NCBI RefSeq assembly: GCF_011752935.1
Contig: NZ_VWWO01000001.1
Span: 1,922,001 to 1,986,000, forward strand
Reading direction: 5' to 3'
DNA: 64,000 nucleotides
Origin: Chitinophaga sp. Cy-1792
GTDB lineage: Bacteria > Bacteroidota > Bacteroidia > Chitinophagales > Chitinophagaceae
The position numbers were made by a program, and so were the translations under genes. Below the pieces are notes generated by a model. That model searched no databases and had not been told where the DNA came from. It saw nothing but the letters and a program-made list of their open reading frames with translations. Below are positions 16,349 to 24,479 of the stretch, in pieces (the stretch's first letter is position 1; every line of letters starts with the position of its first letter).

Positions 16349-17185
16349 ATGAAGAGACAATTTTTTACTGCCATAGCTTTACTGTTTTCCTCCTATGCTG
16401 CTTTCGCACAAACAAAACCGGTGATCGGTGTTGCCTTCAGGAGTAACGGTGCCGATACAAGTGCATATCAGTCTACCATCCAGAATACAGTGGAAGATGC
16501 ATTTATCAGAAGCAAACGCTTTACCCTGGTAGAGCGCGGAGAGATGGACCAGGTGAAAGCCATTCCGGCAGAAAATGCAGAAGTAGAGAAAATGAAAGAC
16601 CTGGGGGCACAATACCTGCTCATCGGTAACGTAGTTCGTGTAACCGAAGATCAGAAAGAATCCAAAGTGCCCGTATTGGGAACCACCGTAACGCCGCAGG
16701 CAGAAGTGATCTACACCGTAAGAATCATTGATGTCAACACCGGAGAAGTAACGGCTTCCGGCAATTTCGATAATATTGCCAAAGGCAAGAATGCTTTTTC
16801 AGATGCGCTGAACGGTACCCGTGGAAAATTGGAAAAATTCATTAAAGATAACTTTAAACTCACCGCCAGCATTGCTTCCATTGAAGAGAAAACCGCCTAT
16901 GGCGACGCCTCTAAAGTACTGCTGACCGCTGGTAAAGCCGTAGAAACCAAAGAAGGTGACGAGTTCAAAGTATACCAGGTAGTAGAAGTAAATGTGGATG
17001 GTAAAAAACTCACCAGGAAGAAAACCATCGGCAGAATAGTAGTAGCAAAAGTGGAAGACGAACATTTCTCTATTTGCACCGTGCTGGAAGGCGCTACCGA
17101 AATTACCAAACTGGTAACTGCTGGCTCACCCGTTAAATGTGAGCTCACCGCAGAAGCACCTAAGAAGTTATTCTTTCAGAAATAA
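16349..17185 (+). CDS. CsgG/penicillin-binding-LpoB-like exported protein
   Basis: A 278-residue protein with signal peptide MKRQFFTAIALLFSSYAAFA. The body has the CsgG-type layout: FRSNGADTSAYQSTIQNTVEDAF, SKRFTLVERGEMDQV, MKDLGAQYLLIGNVV, VRIIDVNTGEVTASG. CsgG forms the outer-membrane curli secretion pore, but this protein lacks the lipoprotein cysteine of true CsgG and no curli genes are nearby, so only the fold-level family can be claimed. It has its own promoter and a strong terminator. Confidence 0.8.
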   Translation: MKRQFFTAIALLFSSYAAFAQTKPVIGVAFRSNGADTSAYQSTIQNTVEDAFIRSKRFTLVERGEMDQVKAIPAENAEVEKMKDLGAQYLLIGNVVRVTEDQKESKVPVLGTTVTPQAEVIYTVRIIDVNTGEVTASGNFDNIAKGKNAFSDALNGTRGKLEKFIKDNFKLTASIASIEEKTAYGDASKVLLTAGKAVETKEGDEFKVYQVVEVNVDGKKLTRKKTIGRIVVAKVEDEHFSICTVLEGATEITKLVTAGSPVKCELTAEAPKKLFFQK

Positions 17186-17207
17186 TTCATAACGAAAGTA
17201 TATACTG

Positions 17208-17240
17208 ATCCCCTGTGGCAACCGCCGCAGGGGATTTTTT
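17208..17240 (+). terminator. Terminator after the CsgG-like gene
   Basis: ATCCCCTGTGGC-AACC-GCCGCAGGGGAT followed by TTTTT. It is GC-rich with 12-bp arms (one wobble), 22 bp after the stop. Confidence 0.9.
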
Positions 17241-17419
17241 ATTGTTCGGTTTTTAAACAGAATTGTCCGTATTTGAACAATAATGTATCGGTGCTTACAT
17301 GTCGCCAAAATTTGAAATCCTCTGTGGTATTGAGTTTTTAAGAACTGGCATGCCCGTTACAATCGTGGTACTGTTTCTGTAAAATCAGGAGTATATCTGT
17401 CAAAGTAAAAAAAGTAATT

Positions 17420-17929
17420 ATGTACTCCCTGATAAAAAAACTGATGGTACTGATGTTGTTAACATCATTTATAAACATAACACCTTCATCTGCCCAACAA
17501 ATTACCCCGCGTATTACTGGCGTGATTCTACAGCTGGACAGTGCCTTCTGGAAATCATACAATAGCTGTGATATTGTTAAATTCCAGGGCTTCTTCTCTG
17601 ATGATGTGGAATTCTACCACGATAAAGGCGGCCCTTTATTTGGTCTGCCTGCATTGGTAAACAGCGTGAAGGAAAATCTCTGTAAAGACAGAAATAATTT
17701 CCAGCTCCGTAGAGAAGCGATTCCCGAAACCATGAAAGTTTATCCGCTTGAAAAGAACCATGAAATATATGGGGCCGTACTCACCGGTGAGCATAAGTTT
17801 TATATTACAGAACCCGGAAAGCCGGAATACCTCACTGGTATTGCAAAGTTCACACATGTCTGGATACTGAAAGATGGTGTATGGAAGATGACCCGTGTGA
17901 TTAGTTATGATCATAATGCGGCTGAATAA
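17420..17929 (+). CDS. Exported NTF2-like (DUF4440/SnoaL-type) protein
   Basis: A 169-residue protein with a signal peptide ending about residue 25 (SSAQQ). The mature part follows the NTF2-like pattern: an N-terminal helix (LQLDSAFWKSYNSCDIVKF), FFSDDVEFYHDKGG, and C-terminal strands (FTHVWILKDGVWKMTRVISY). Such proteins have a cone-shaped pocket that binds small molecules or acts as an enzyme in a few cases; no catalytic set can be assigned. Monocistronic. Confidence 0.8.
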   Translation: MYSLIKKLMVLMLLTSFINITPSSAQQITPRITGVILQLDSAFWKSYNSCDIVKFQGFFSDDVEFYHDKGGPLFGLPALVNSVKENLCKDRNNFQLRREAIPETMKVYPLEKNHEIYGAVLTGEHKFYITEPGKPEYLTGIAKFTHVWILKDGVWKMTRVISYDHNAAE

Positions 17930-18063
17930 ATGTCTGACTGATAAATATTAACGGCAGAAAGTATTTCATCGGGTATATAGCACCAGCGCTATTTACCCGA
18001 TGTTTTTTTATAAAATATCTGTTGCATAAATGCTTATTCCGGGTAGATGATCTTCCCGTAGAG

Positions 18064-18111
18064 ATAATAAAAGATAAATTTGTCTTTTATTATTTTTTGT
18101 ATTTAACTTTG
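18064..18111 (+). promoter_or_regulatory. Promoter of the flavohaemoprotein gene with overlapping 30-bp palindrome
   Basis: Bases 18064-18093 form an inverted repeat with 15-bp arms and one mismatch (core AAAAGA-N8-TCTTTT, 18069-18088). TTG at 18080-18082 lies inside the palindrome and is followed after 21 bp by TAACTTTG (18104-18111), a full TAnnTTTG match. A protein on the palindrome would cover the -33 element, the classic arrangement for repression. The Rrf2 regulator just downstream has a related site at its own promoter. Confidence 0.65.
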
Positions 18112-18193
18112 TCTTGAAATATGGTGCAGCCGGCATAACATCTATTAAAATAAAGGATAAAAAGGTATTTATATATTTTATTAAATAATTACG

Positions 18194-19387
18194 ATGAAAC
18201 CTGTGCAAATTGAACTGGTAAAAGCCACCGTACCAGTATTAAAAGAACATGGCCGTACGCTGACCACACATTTCTATCAACGTATGTTTACGCATAACCC
18301 GGAGCTGAAAAATATCTTTAACATGGGCAATCAGCAAAACGGCAAACAGCAGGCAGCCCTGGCAATGGCCGTGCTGGCATATGCGGAACACATTGAAAAT
18401 CCAGCTGTACTCCTTCCCGTGGTAGACAGCATCGGTCATAAACATGCCAGTCTGGATATCCGCCCTGAACACTACCAGATCGTAGGTAAACACCTGATCG
18501 CTTCCATCGCTGAAGTGCTCGGAGCGGCAGCAACAGCAGAAATACTCGACGCATGGACTGCCGCCTATCAACAGCTGGCCAGCATCATGATGGGCCATGA
18601 AGCCGGCATATATGAACAGAAAACTGCGTCTCATGGCGGCTGGACAGGATGGCGCCCCTTCATCGTAAAACAGAAAATAAAAGAATCTGAAGAAATTACC
18701 TCCTTCTTGCTTTACCCGGCAGATAACGGTCCGGTGGCCGATTTCCAGCCTGGCCAATACCTGAGCGTACGACTCTTCCTGCCAGAAATAAACCTGCTGC
18801 AGCCACGACAATACAGCATCAGCTGCGCACCGAACGGCGAATATTACCGTATCTCTGTGAAACAGGAAGCAGGCAGCACCCATCCGGATGGCATGATCAG
18901 CAATGCCTTGCATCATACCGTGAAAGAAGGAGATATGATCGAAGTTTCCGCACCGGCAGGCATATTCGTATTACAGGAAAATGAAAACCCGGTGGTATTC
19001 ATCAGTGGGGGTGTTGGCCAGACGCCGCTCCTCTCTATGCTGGAACATCTACTCAATAACGATCACAAACAAACAAAATACTGGATCCACGGTTGTAGGG
19101 GCGAAGAAGTGCACGCATTCAAAAATACCATCAGCAACTGGACCGCAACAGAAAATAACCTGGTGAGCCATATCTTCTACGATAAGGTATCGCAGGAAAC
19201 TGCTCAGCTGAAACAAGGCTGGGTAGACCTGGCAGCACTACCGGAAATGCCGGAAGATGCCACCTACTATATCTGTGGCCCTGCTGGCTTCATTAAAAAG
19301 CATTTTGAATACCTCACTGCAAAAGGTATATCCCCAGGCGCCATCAGGTTCGAAGAATTCGGCCCTGCATCGCTGCAACTGAATTAA
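18194..19387 (+). CDS. hmp: Flavohaemoprotein (nitric oxide dioxygenase)
   Basis: A 397-residue protein, the usual length for Hmp. The N-terminal globin domain (1-140) has Tyr28 in the distal pocket and proximal His84 in GHKHASLDIRPEHY. The FAD-binding domain (about 150-260) contains RQYSIS, and the NAD(P)H domain has GGVGQTPLLSML and a C-terminal YICGPAGF...FEEFGP. By family it oxidises nitric oxide to nitrate using NAD(P)H and O2 in the cytoplasm. It is preceded by a palindromic operator-like promoter and followed, convergently, by an Rrf2 regulator with three cysteines, which is the likely NO-responsive repressor. Confidence 0.95.
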   Translation: MKPVQIELVKATVPVLKEHGRTLTTHFYQRMFTHNPELKNIFNMGNQQNGKQQAALAMAVLAYAEHIENPAVLLPVVDSIGHKHASLDIRPEHYQIVGKHLIASIAEVLGAAATAEILDAWTAAYQQLASIMMGHEAGIYEQKTASHGGWTGWRPFIVKQKIKESEEITSFLLYPADNGPVADFQPGQYLSVRLFLPEINLLQPRQYSISCAPNGEYYRISVKQEAGSTHPDGMISNALHHTVKEGDMIEVSAPAGIFVLQENENPVVFISGGVGQTPLLSMLEHLLNNDHKQTKYWIHGCRGEEVHAFKNTISNWTATENNLVSHIFYDKVSQETAQLKQGWVDLAALPEMPEDATYYICGPAGFIKKHFEYLTAKGISPGAIRFEEFGPASLQLN

Positions 19388-19393
19388 AAAAAG

Positions 19394-19420
19394 AAGCTCC
19401 GGCAACCTTTGCCGGAGCTT
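19394..19420. terminator. Bidirectional terminator between hmp and the Rrf2 gene
   Basis: AAGCTCCGGCA and TGCCGGAGCTT pair around a short loop, with an A run before and a T-rich run after. It serves the two convergent genes. Confidence 0.85.
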
Positions 19421-19427
19421 TATATTT

Positions 19428-19859
19428 TTAGCGCCTTAAAAAGAGCAGCTGTTGTTCCAGCTCATCGGTAAACTCCCCGATTTTCGATTTTTCGAGCATC
19501 TGCTTAATTGCTTTTCTAATCTTACCAAACTCATTATGAATAGGGCAGGGATGCGTTTCTGAGCATTGTTTCAGTCCAAGTCCGCAGGAAGAAAACAGGC
19601 GGTCGCCATCAATAGCCCGGACAATATCTGCCAATGTATTTTTTCTGGAAGGTTTATCAAGATAAAACCCGCCACTGGGGCCTTTCTGTGATTGAAGCAA
19701 TCCTTTGCGTCCCAGCTCCTGCAGGATTTTGGCAATAAAAGCCTCCGGGGAATCTATCCCTGTGGCAATCTCCTTAATACCCACACGTTCACCATTCTTG
19801 GTTTTTTGTGCGATGAAGATCATTGCCCTGATACCGTATTCACAAGTTCTGGAAAACAT
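19428..19859 (-). CDS. Rrf2-family regulator with Fe-S-type cysteines (NsrR/IscR-like)
   Basis: From the ATG at 19859 the protein has 143 residues: a winged helix (residues 1-70; FSRTCEYGIRAMIFIAQ, SPEAFIAKILQELGRKGLL, GPSGGFYLDKP) and a loop with Cys92, Cys99 and Cys105 (SCGLGLKQC, then HPC), the positions used to hold an iron-sulfur cluster in IscR and NsrR. An in-frame GTG at 19880 overlaps the promoter -7 element, so the ATG is preferred. It is next to and convergent with the NO dioxygenase gene, and both promoters carry the same inverted motif, so NO-responsive repression is inferred. Confidence 0.88.
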   Translation of the reverse strand: MFSRTCEYGIRAMIFIAQKTKNGERVGIKEIATGIDSPEAFIAKILQELGRKGLLQSQKGPSGGFYLDKPSRKNTLADIVRAIDGDRLFSSCGLGLKQCSETHPCPIHNEFGKIRKAIKQMLEKSKIGEFTDELEQQLLFLRR

Positions 19860-19879
19860 GTTATTGCTTATTTTCCCCA

Positions 19880-19911
19880 CAAAGATACGATAAAGGAGAA
19901 TAAGCTCTTTT
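19880..19911 (-). promoter_or_regulatory. Promoter of the Rrf2 gene with operator-like inverted repeat
   Basis: On the minus strand TATCTTTG (19880-19887) is a full -7 match. Just upstream, on the plus strand, AAAGGA-N8-TCTTTT (19892-19911) has the same arms and the same 8-bp gap as the palindrome at the hmp promoter, pointing to autoregulation. Confidence 0.55.
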
Positions 19912-19945
19912 AATCCTTCTGGCGCTGTTTTAAATAGATGATAGA

Positions 19946-20902
19946 TTAGTTTGTCATTACTTTTTTCAGGAAGATGTCAATGTCCTGTACCGTATTGTTA
20001 AACCAGGGATGGAAAAGACAAAAGGGGTGCGGTCCCTGGAATTCATGCACTTCCGTGTAAATGTTATACTGACTCAATATCTTCCTGTAATCGTCTCTGC
20101 CGGCATGAAATCGCGGGTGTTCACTATTCAGGAATAGGGTAGGAGGTGAGTTTTTGCCGGCATAGTTTAATGCAGACGCTTGATGCCAGAGGGCTGGCTG
20201 TTCGTCTTTAGTATAGCCGAACCATAACGTACCGGCGGAAGGGCCTTTGCTGTCGTTGCCTTCCGCGGATTCAGGATGGATAAAAGCCATGACACCATCT
20301 ATGGAAACCAGGGCACTGACTGAATTGCTGTAGGTACTGTCTTTCAGAAATATTGAATTATCGGCGGAATTGGCTACCAGTCCTGCCAGCTGTCCGCCGG
20401 CGGAAAACCCTGCCAGTGCTATCCTTGCTGTGTCGATATGCCAGTCGGCCGCATGCTGCTTTACCCAGGTAATAGCTGCCTTGATATCATTGACTGCTGC
20501 CGGATATAGCGCGGTAGTGGATAAACTATATTGCGGTGTGAAGGTGACATATCCCCGCAGCGCCAGTTCCACAGCCATCGCCTGGTGCTGATCCGGTGAG
20601 CCGCTTCTCCATCCGCCGCCATGCACGATAATGATGGCGGGCAACCGCTTTTTCTTTACCTTTTTAGTCGCAGAATAGGAACTTATTTGCAGCGCTCCAC
20701 GATAGGTATATTGCTGTTTTTTAATGTCTGATGGAATGGATTCATTGACCATCGCTATCTGCGGATAGGCTTTCTTATTATGCGTATATGCACTATAGTT
20801 AGTAAAGGATGTGTCTGGCTGATTGGTGATGCGGGCCTGCGATTGCGCCATGGCAGCGCTACCTGTAGCCAGCAGCAAGGATAAAAGGAAACCTGTTTTC
20901 AT
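19946..20902 (-). CDS. Exported alpha/beta-hydrolase (BD-FAE/esterase-lipase type)
   Basis: A 318-residue protein with signal peptide (about 1-19, ending AMAQ). The oxyanion-hole motif HGGGWRSG and the nucleophile elbow GFSAGGQ are of the hormone-sensitive-lipase/carboxylesterase type; the catalytic His is probably in the C-terminal GPHPFCLFHPWF segment. By family it hydrolyses esters, possibly acetyl or feruloyl groups on glycans, in the periplasm. It stands alone, on the opposite strand to the small lipoprotein genes that follow. Confidence 0.85.
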   Translation of the reverse strand: MKTGFLLSLLLATGSAAMAQSQARITNQPDTSFTNYSAYTHNKKAYPQIAMVNESIPSDIKKQQYTYRGALQISSYSATKKVKKKRLPAIIIVHGGGWRSGSPDQHQAMAVELALRGYVTFTPQYSLSTTALYPAAVNDIKAAITWVKQHAADWHIDTARIALAGFSAGGQLAGLVANSADNSIFLKDSTYSNSVSALVSIDGVMAFIHPESAEGNDSKGPSAGTLWFGYTKDEQPALWHQASALNYAGKNSPPTLFLNSEHPRFHAGRDDYRKILSQYNIYTEVHEFQGPHPFCLFHPWFNNTVQDIDIFLKKVMTN

Positions 20903-21026
20903 AACGTATAAATGAGCTGCGGAAAATACAATTTTAACAATATCTCTGCAAGTGAATCACTATAAAAAACAGGTAATGGCGGCATCTAACTAAACTAAAA
21001 AATAATAACTTTATACAAAGCAAGCT

Positions 21027-21407
21027 ATGAAAAAACCATTCAGACTGTTTGTGATCCTGATAATATCAGGTTGTAGTGTTCCAACACTCCGCCCTTCCGT
21101 CAAGGGAACTGTATGCGATAATATTACGGGCAAGCCGCTGGAAAAAGTCATTATTTCCAGCTATGATGCCGCAGATACCCTGGCAGGCACCAACACCGAC
21201 GGTAGTTTCGTTATCCCCGCTGTGAAAGATACCCGGGCATTATTCCCCGGGGAAGAGCGCGGAAAACTGGCCCCCAACTCAGATAAGCTGCTCTTCAAAA
21301 AAGAAGGGTATATCACTGATACTATTTTTATCTTCGACAAAAATTCCACGAAAGATGATAAAGTTATTTCGCTGGAAACCATAAAGCTACAACCGATAAC
21401 ACAGTAA
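21027..21407 (+). CDS. Small lipoprotein with carboxypeptidase-regulatory-like domain
   Basis: A 126-residue protein with a lipoprotein signal (RLFVILIISGC). The mature part reads VKGTVCDNITGKPLEKVII ... DTLAGTNTDGSFVIPAV, a one-domain CarboxypepD_reg/Ig-like sandwich similar to the N-terminal domain of SusC proteins. It is followed after 3 bp by another lipoprotein gene, so the two are co-transcribed. A weak promoter element TAACTTTA lies at 21006-21013. Confidence 0.75.
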   Translation: MKKPFRLFVILIISGCSVPTLRPSVKGTVCDNITGKPLEKVIISSYDAADTLAGTNTDGSFVIPAVKDTRALFPGEERGKLAPNSDKLLFKKEGYITDTIFIFDKNSTKDDKVISLETIKLQPITQ

Positions 21408-21410
21408 TTT

Positions 21411-21893
21411 ATGAACCGATTGACAGCTATTTTCCCCTGGGTAATGTTACTGGCTGCCTGTAATACCGGAAATACCGAAACAACCAAAAACGCCAATACG
21501 GACACCGCTTTGACGGAGCCCGCTGTCGACTCCCACGAAAGAGGATTACAGGGCGCCTGGTTCGAAGTTACCCGGAAAGACAGTGACTACATCATCTACC
21601 AGCCCTGTGGCCTCGATTTGCGTACCATACGTGTAACCGGAGATTCCCTGTACAACCAGGACCAGATGGAACATAGCTGGGCACGGCTTACACAGCAGGA
21701 AAAGAATGATAGCCAGACTATCATTCATACCACCAGTGTAGTCGTTTATACCTTTACATGGAAAGATAAAGACAGGGGACTGGCCTCCTGGAAAGTTAAA
21801 TTTTCTCCATCAGCACCCGAACAGGAACACCTATACGTAGATAGTCTGAGTGCCTATCGGTTGAAGAAAGTAAATGAGCCTGGCTGTAAATAG
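21411..21893 (+). CDS. Hypothetical lipoprotein
   Basis: A 160-residue protein with a lipoprotein signal (FPWVMLLAAC). A low-complexity stretch (NTGNTETTKNANTDT) links to a compact domain beginning LQGAWFEVTRKDSDYIIYQPC, which suggests a small beta-barrel (lipocalin-like) fold, but no family is recognised. It is the second gene of a two-lipoprotein operon. Confidence 0.7.
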   Translation: MNRLTAIFPWVMLLAACNTGNTETTKNANTDTALTEPAVDSHERGLQGAWFEVTRKDSDYIIYQPCGLDLRTIRVTGDSLYNQDQMEHSWARLTQQEKNDSQTIIHTTSVVVYTFTWKDKDRGLASWKVKFSPSAPEQEHLYVDSLSAYRLKKVNEPGCK

Positions 21894-21921
21894 CCGGCAA
21901 CTTTCTAAGATTTTATTTTTT

Positions 21922-21929
21922 TACTTTTG
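21922..21929 (+). promoter_or_regulatory. -7 element upstream of the HopJ-like gene
   Basis: TACTTTTG is a full TAnnTTTG match, giving a predicted start near 21936 and a leader of about 70 nt. The -33 region has TTT instead of TTG. Confidence 0.45.
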
Positions 21930-22005
21930 GTGTTGGGAAGGCAGCCGGAGATTACTCCCTGAAATAATATTTGCCTTCCATATATCTAAAAATAGTATCT
22001 AGTAC

Positions 22006-22347
22006 ATGACAGAACAAGTAACCGGATTAATCGGACAATTAAAGGATAATAAACTCGCGTTTAAAGACGTATTAGAATTCATAGAGGCCCGCTACCAGCA
22101 TCAGCCTACCGCTTTCAAAAATGGAGATGCCTTCAACGAGGCAACACAAAATCAGGGTAGTGCCAAAGTATTTGCTTTCGCACAGCTGAATAACCTCGCT
22201 GAAGCAGATACCCTGTACCTGTTTGCTGAGCATTACCAGGCAGTATTAAGTCATCCTGATGCTACAGACCACCAGAATATCAGGCAGTTCATGCAGCACG
22301 GTTGGGCAGGTATTAAATTCGAAGGAGTAGCTTTACAGGCGAAATAA
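22006..22347 (+). CDS. HopJ-type family protein
   Basis: A 113-residue soluble protein. The opening (LIGQLKDNKLAFKDVLEFIE) and FNEATQNQGSAKVFAFAQL, LFAEHYQAVLSHPDATDHQNIR, HGWAGIKFEG match the family named after the Pseudomonas type III effector HopJ. The family is widespread in bacteria without type III secretion, and no secretion signal or type III genes are present, so a cytoplasmic housekeeping or stress role is more likely. Function unknown. Confidence 0.82.
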   Translation: MTEQVTGLIGQLKDNKLAFKDVLEFIEARYQHQPTAFKNGDAFNEATQNQGSAKVFAFAQLNNLAEADTLYLFAEHYQAVLSHPDATDHQNIRQFMQHGWAGIKFEGVALQAK

Positions 22348-22364
22348 CGGCTTGACTATATTGG

Positions 22365-22399
22365 AAAGCTGCTGTGGCATTGGCTACAGCAGCTTTTTT
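22365..22399 (+). terminator. Terminator after the HopJ-like gene
   Basis: AAAGCTGCTGT and ACAGCAGCTTT pair around a short loop and are followed by a T run. It ends three bases before the stop of the convergent gene. Confidence 0.85.
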
Positions 22400-22401
22400 T
22401 A

Positions 22402-23019
22402 TTACCAGGAGGTGTGGAAAATGCTTTTTCCTTCTTCAAAATTGTCGATGAAAGTAGTTTGAAATTCTTTCAGTACCTCGTCTGCGTATTTATAGTCTAA
22501 ATCCAGGTATCCGGCGGCTCTTATTACATCCTCTTTTTTGGTATATAATATATCGTCTCTAAAATTTTCCCGAAATTCAGAAATCATGCATTTCTCCATG
22601 AGGCCTTCGTTTGTGAAGTATAATCCCTTAAAGGTCCGAAACCCTACCGCATAACTAACCTGCAGGTAAGACATGAATGCTGTCATCGGATATCCAAATT
22701 GACCTGACATTATAAATTTATCACTAGGGTCAAGGTTGTAATAGGTTTCTATCTCCCTGAACTTTTTTTCTAATGTAGATAGCTCGCCGACTAATTTTAT
22801 TGTTTTATCATTGGGATAAATGCCACGATATTTTGCCACGGACTCATCATCCGGAAATATTTTTATGTCGAAAAAATCGCATGAATGGGTAAGTGTATGC
22901 AGTAGGTCTTTATTATTCCGTAAAAACTCAGGAGAATTTGTGAAATATTCAGCTTCATAAAAAGAGGTGCTACCGTCTGATTGATGACTTACTTTGTCAT
23001 GAAATAGGTCGAGTCCCAT
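22402..23019 (-). CDS. Hypothetical protein, co-transcribed with the macro-domain gene
   Basis: A 205-residue soluble protein with no signal peptide or membrane segment and no family I recognise. It is rich in aromatic residues and acidic patches (for example FYEAEYFTNSPEFL and YLDLDYKYADEVLKEF). It follows the macro-domain gene by 29 bp on the same strand, so the two are probably co-expressed. Its size and acidic character resemble immunity-type or SMI1-like proteins, but that is only an impression. Confidence 0.65.
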   Translation of the reverse strand: MGLDLFHDKVSHQSDGSTSFYEAEYFTNSPEFLRNNKDLLHTLTHSCDFFDIKIFPDDESVAKYRGIYPNDKTIKLVGELSTLEKKFREIETYYNLDPSDKFIMSGQFGYPMTAFMSYLQVSYAVGFRTFKGLYFTNEGLMEKCMISEFRENFRDDILYTKKEDVIRAAGYLDLDYKYADEVLKEFQTTFIDNFEEGKSIFHTSW

Positions 23020-23048
23020 AAGTATTGTTATTATTTATTCAGATTGTA

Positions 23049-23648
23049 TTAATGTGTCCAGATCATTCCTTGCGGATTGATCTTCCAATGATGCTGCTGT
23101 GCTTCACTGAAGGTGCTGAAGTCCATTTTTTTACCCAGCATTACTTCCTCGTATGCCATATGCATTTGTTTTGCTGCAATGATTGGCTGCATACGCCCAA
23201 CACCGGTACAGAAGCCCGGGATGGCAACAGAAGTGATATCCGGATGACGCCTTGCTGCCAGTAAAGCCGCTTTCATGGCCAGATAGGCATTAATGGAGGT
23301 ATCAATGTTGAAGTTGGTCGGCACACGCATGGTAGGCGCTGAAATCAGGAAAGGAATTTTGTCGTCATCGGTTTCCAGTACCAACGACTGGCCTACCAGT
23401 AATTCTCCTTCCGGCAGCGCTTTTATCAGTGCCTGCAACCTTTTTTCAAGGTCCCATCCCAGTCGTTCAGATAGGGCATAGTCAAGGCCTCCATCCATAA
23501 AGCCAAAGGAATTAGCCGGGCTGACAACCGCATCTACAGTTAAAGCGGTAATATCCCCTTCAATGATAGTTACATCCGGAATGGTGTCGAAGAATGATCG
23601 CCAGGCAGCTACAAGCCTTGGTTCCAGGTCTGCTAAGATTAGTTTCAT
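23049..23648 (-). CDS. Macro-domain protein
   Basis: A 199-residue protein. VTIIEGDITALTVDAVVSPANSFGFMDGG carries the macro-domain ADP-ribose-binding signature (GDIT, then DAVVSPAN with the key Asn), and VAIPGFCTGVGRM is the second phosphate loop. By family it binds or removes ADP-ribose or related nucleotides. The fold fills most of the protein with about 40 extra residues at the C-terminus. It is first in a two-gene operon with an unknown protein and has a full -7 element upstream. Confidence 0.85.
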   Translation of the reverse strand: MKLILADLEPRLVAAWRSFFDTIPDVTIIEGDITALTVDAVVSPANSFGFMDGGLDYALSERLGWDLEKRLQALIKALPEGELLVGQSLVLETDDDKIPFLISAPTMRVPTNFNIDTSINAYLAMKAALLAARRHPDITSVAIPGFCTGVGRMQPIIAAKQMHMAYEEVMLGKKMDFSTFSEAQQHHWKINPQGMIWTH

Positions 23649-23676
23649 AAGTATATTCTTTTGGGTTAACGAGCTG

Positions 23677-23684
23677 CAAATTTA
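23677..23684 (-). promoter_or_regulatory. -7 element of the macro-domain operon
   Basis: On the minus strand TAAATTTG matches TAnnTTTG, about 29 bp before the ATG. Upstream, AACTTAT (23689 onward) and ATAAGTT form an inverted repeat around a TTCATaATGAA core, a possible operator. Confidence 0.45.
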
Positions 23685-23794
23685 TTAAACTTATTCATAA
23701 TGAATGCTATAAGTTAATGGTTGATAAGTTGATATCAAATAAAAATGGCCATGTTTCCCGGGTTTTGTAGTTTCCTGTATCTAAACCTTTATTC

Positions 23795-24433
23795 ATGAAT
23801 AGCATAAAGTATTTCTTCCTGGTAATCCTTACCTGTACTGCTTTCTATGCCCATGCTCAGGTGAATGCAGCCCTCTCACGAACTATTGATAGTCTTTATA
23901 ATGATGATCAGGCCGTGCAATGGCAGTTTAGGGAAATGCATTTGAGAAATGCACCGGCAGACAGTATTAAAAGGCAGGACTCTTTAAAGAAGGCCGTTTA
24001 CCGGAATGAACTGGAGGTCGTGAAGAAAATATATGCGCAATATGGCTATCCTACTGCTGCCATGGTAGGACCGGCATCATCGCATAATTTTTTTGTCCTT
24101 ATCCAGCATGCAGACCATGATCCTGCGTTTCAAAAGCAATTGCTGCCGGTACTGGATACGTTGTCATTAGCGGGTGAAATATCCCGTAAAGATTACGCTT
24201 ATCTCTACGACCGTATCCAACATAATACCGGTGGAAAGCAATTGTATGGTACGCAGCCGGTATATGGTAAGAATGGGAATCTCTTCGATAGTAACAATAA
24301 AATCATGCTGCCGCCAGACCTGGAAGATCCTGAAAATGTGGATAAACGAAGAAAAGAAATAGGACTGGAACCAATGGAAGAATACTATGAAACAGTACTG
24401 AAGGCCTTAGGCAGGCCACGGGTGAAGCCTTGA
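23795..24433 (+). CDS. Exported DUF6624-type protein
   Basis: A 212-residue protein with signal peptide (about 1-21, FYAHAQ). The body has DDQAVQWQFREMHLRN, YAQYGYPTAAMVGPASSHNFFVLIQHAD, LPVLDTLSLAGEISRKDYAYLYDRI and KQLYGTQPVYGKNGN, the pattern of the DUF6624 family, which is common in Bacteroidota. The paired histidines and conserved QxYGTQ are suggestive of a binding site, but no function is known. Monocistronic and convergent with the next gene. Confidence 0.78.
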   Translation: MNSIKYFFLVILTCTAFYAHAQVNAALSRTIDSLYNDDQAVQWQFREMHLRNAPADSIKRQDSLKKAVYRNELEVVKKIYAQYGYPTAAMVGPASSHNFFVLIQHADHDPAFQKQLLPVLDTLSLAGEISRKDYAYLYDRIQHNTGGKQLYGTQPVYGKNGNLFDSNNKIMLPPDLEDPENVDKRRKEIGLEPMEEYYETVLKALGRPRVKP

Positions 24434-24438
24434 TGTAC

Positions 24439-24473
24439 TGCTGCTGTTGGGCTGAAAGGTAACAACAGCAGCA
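24439..24473. terminator. Hairpin between convergent genes
   Basis: TGCTGCTGTTG and CAACAGCAGCA pair with 11-bp perfect arms around a 13-nt loop. There is no long T run, so termination may be inefficient. Confidence 0.5.
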
Positions 24474-24479
24474 TTGTCC

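Noticed and set aside
22006..22347. HopJ-like protein as a secreted effector
   Set aside because: No type III system or secretion signal; the family is broadly distributed in bacteria without type III secretion.
22402..23648. DarT/DarG-type toxin-antitoxin reading of the macro-domain operon
   Set aside because: The neighbour shows no ADP-ribosyltransferase motif that I can recognise, and the gene order (macro domain first) is opposite to the usual DarT-DarG order.
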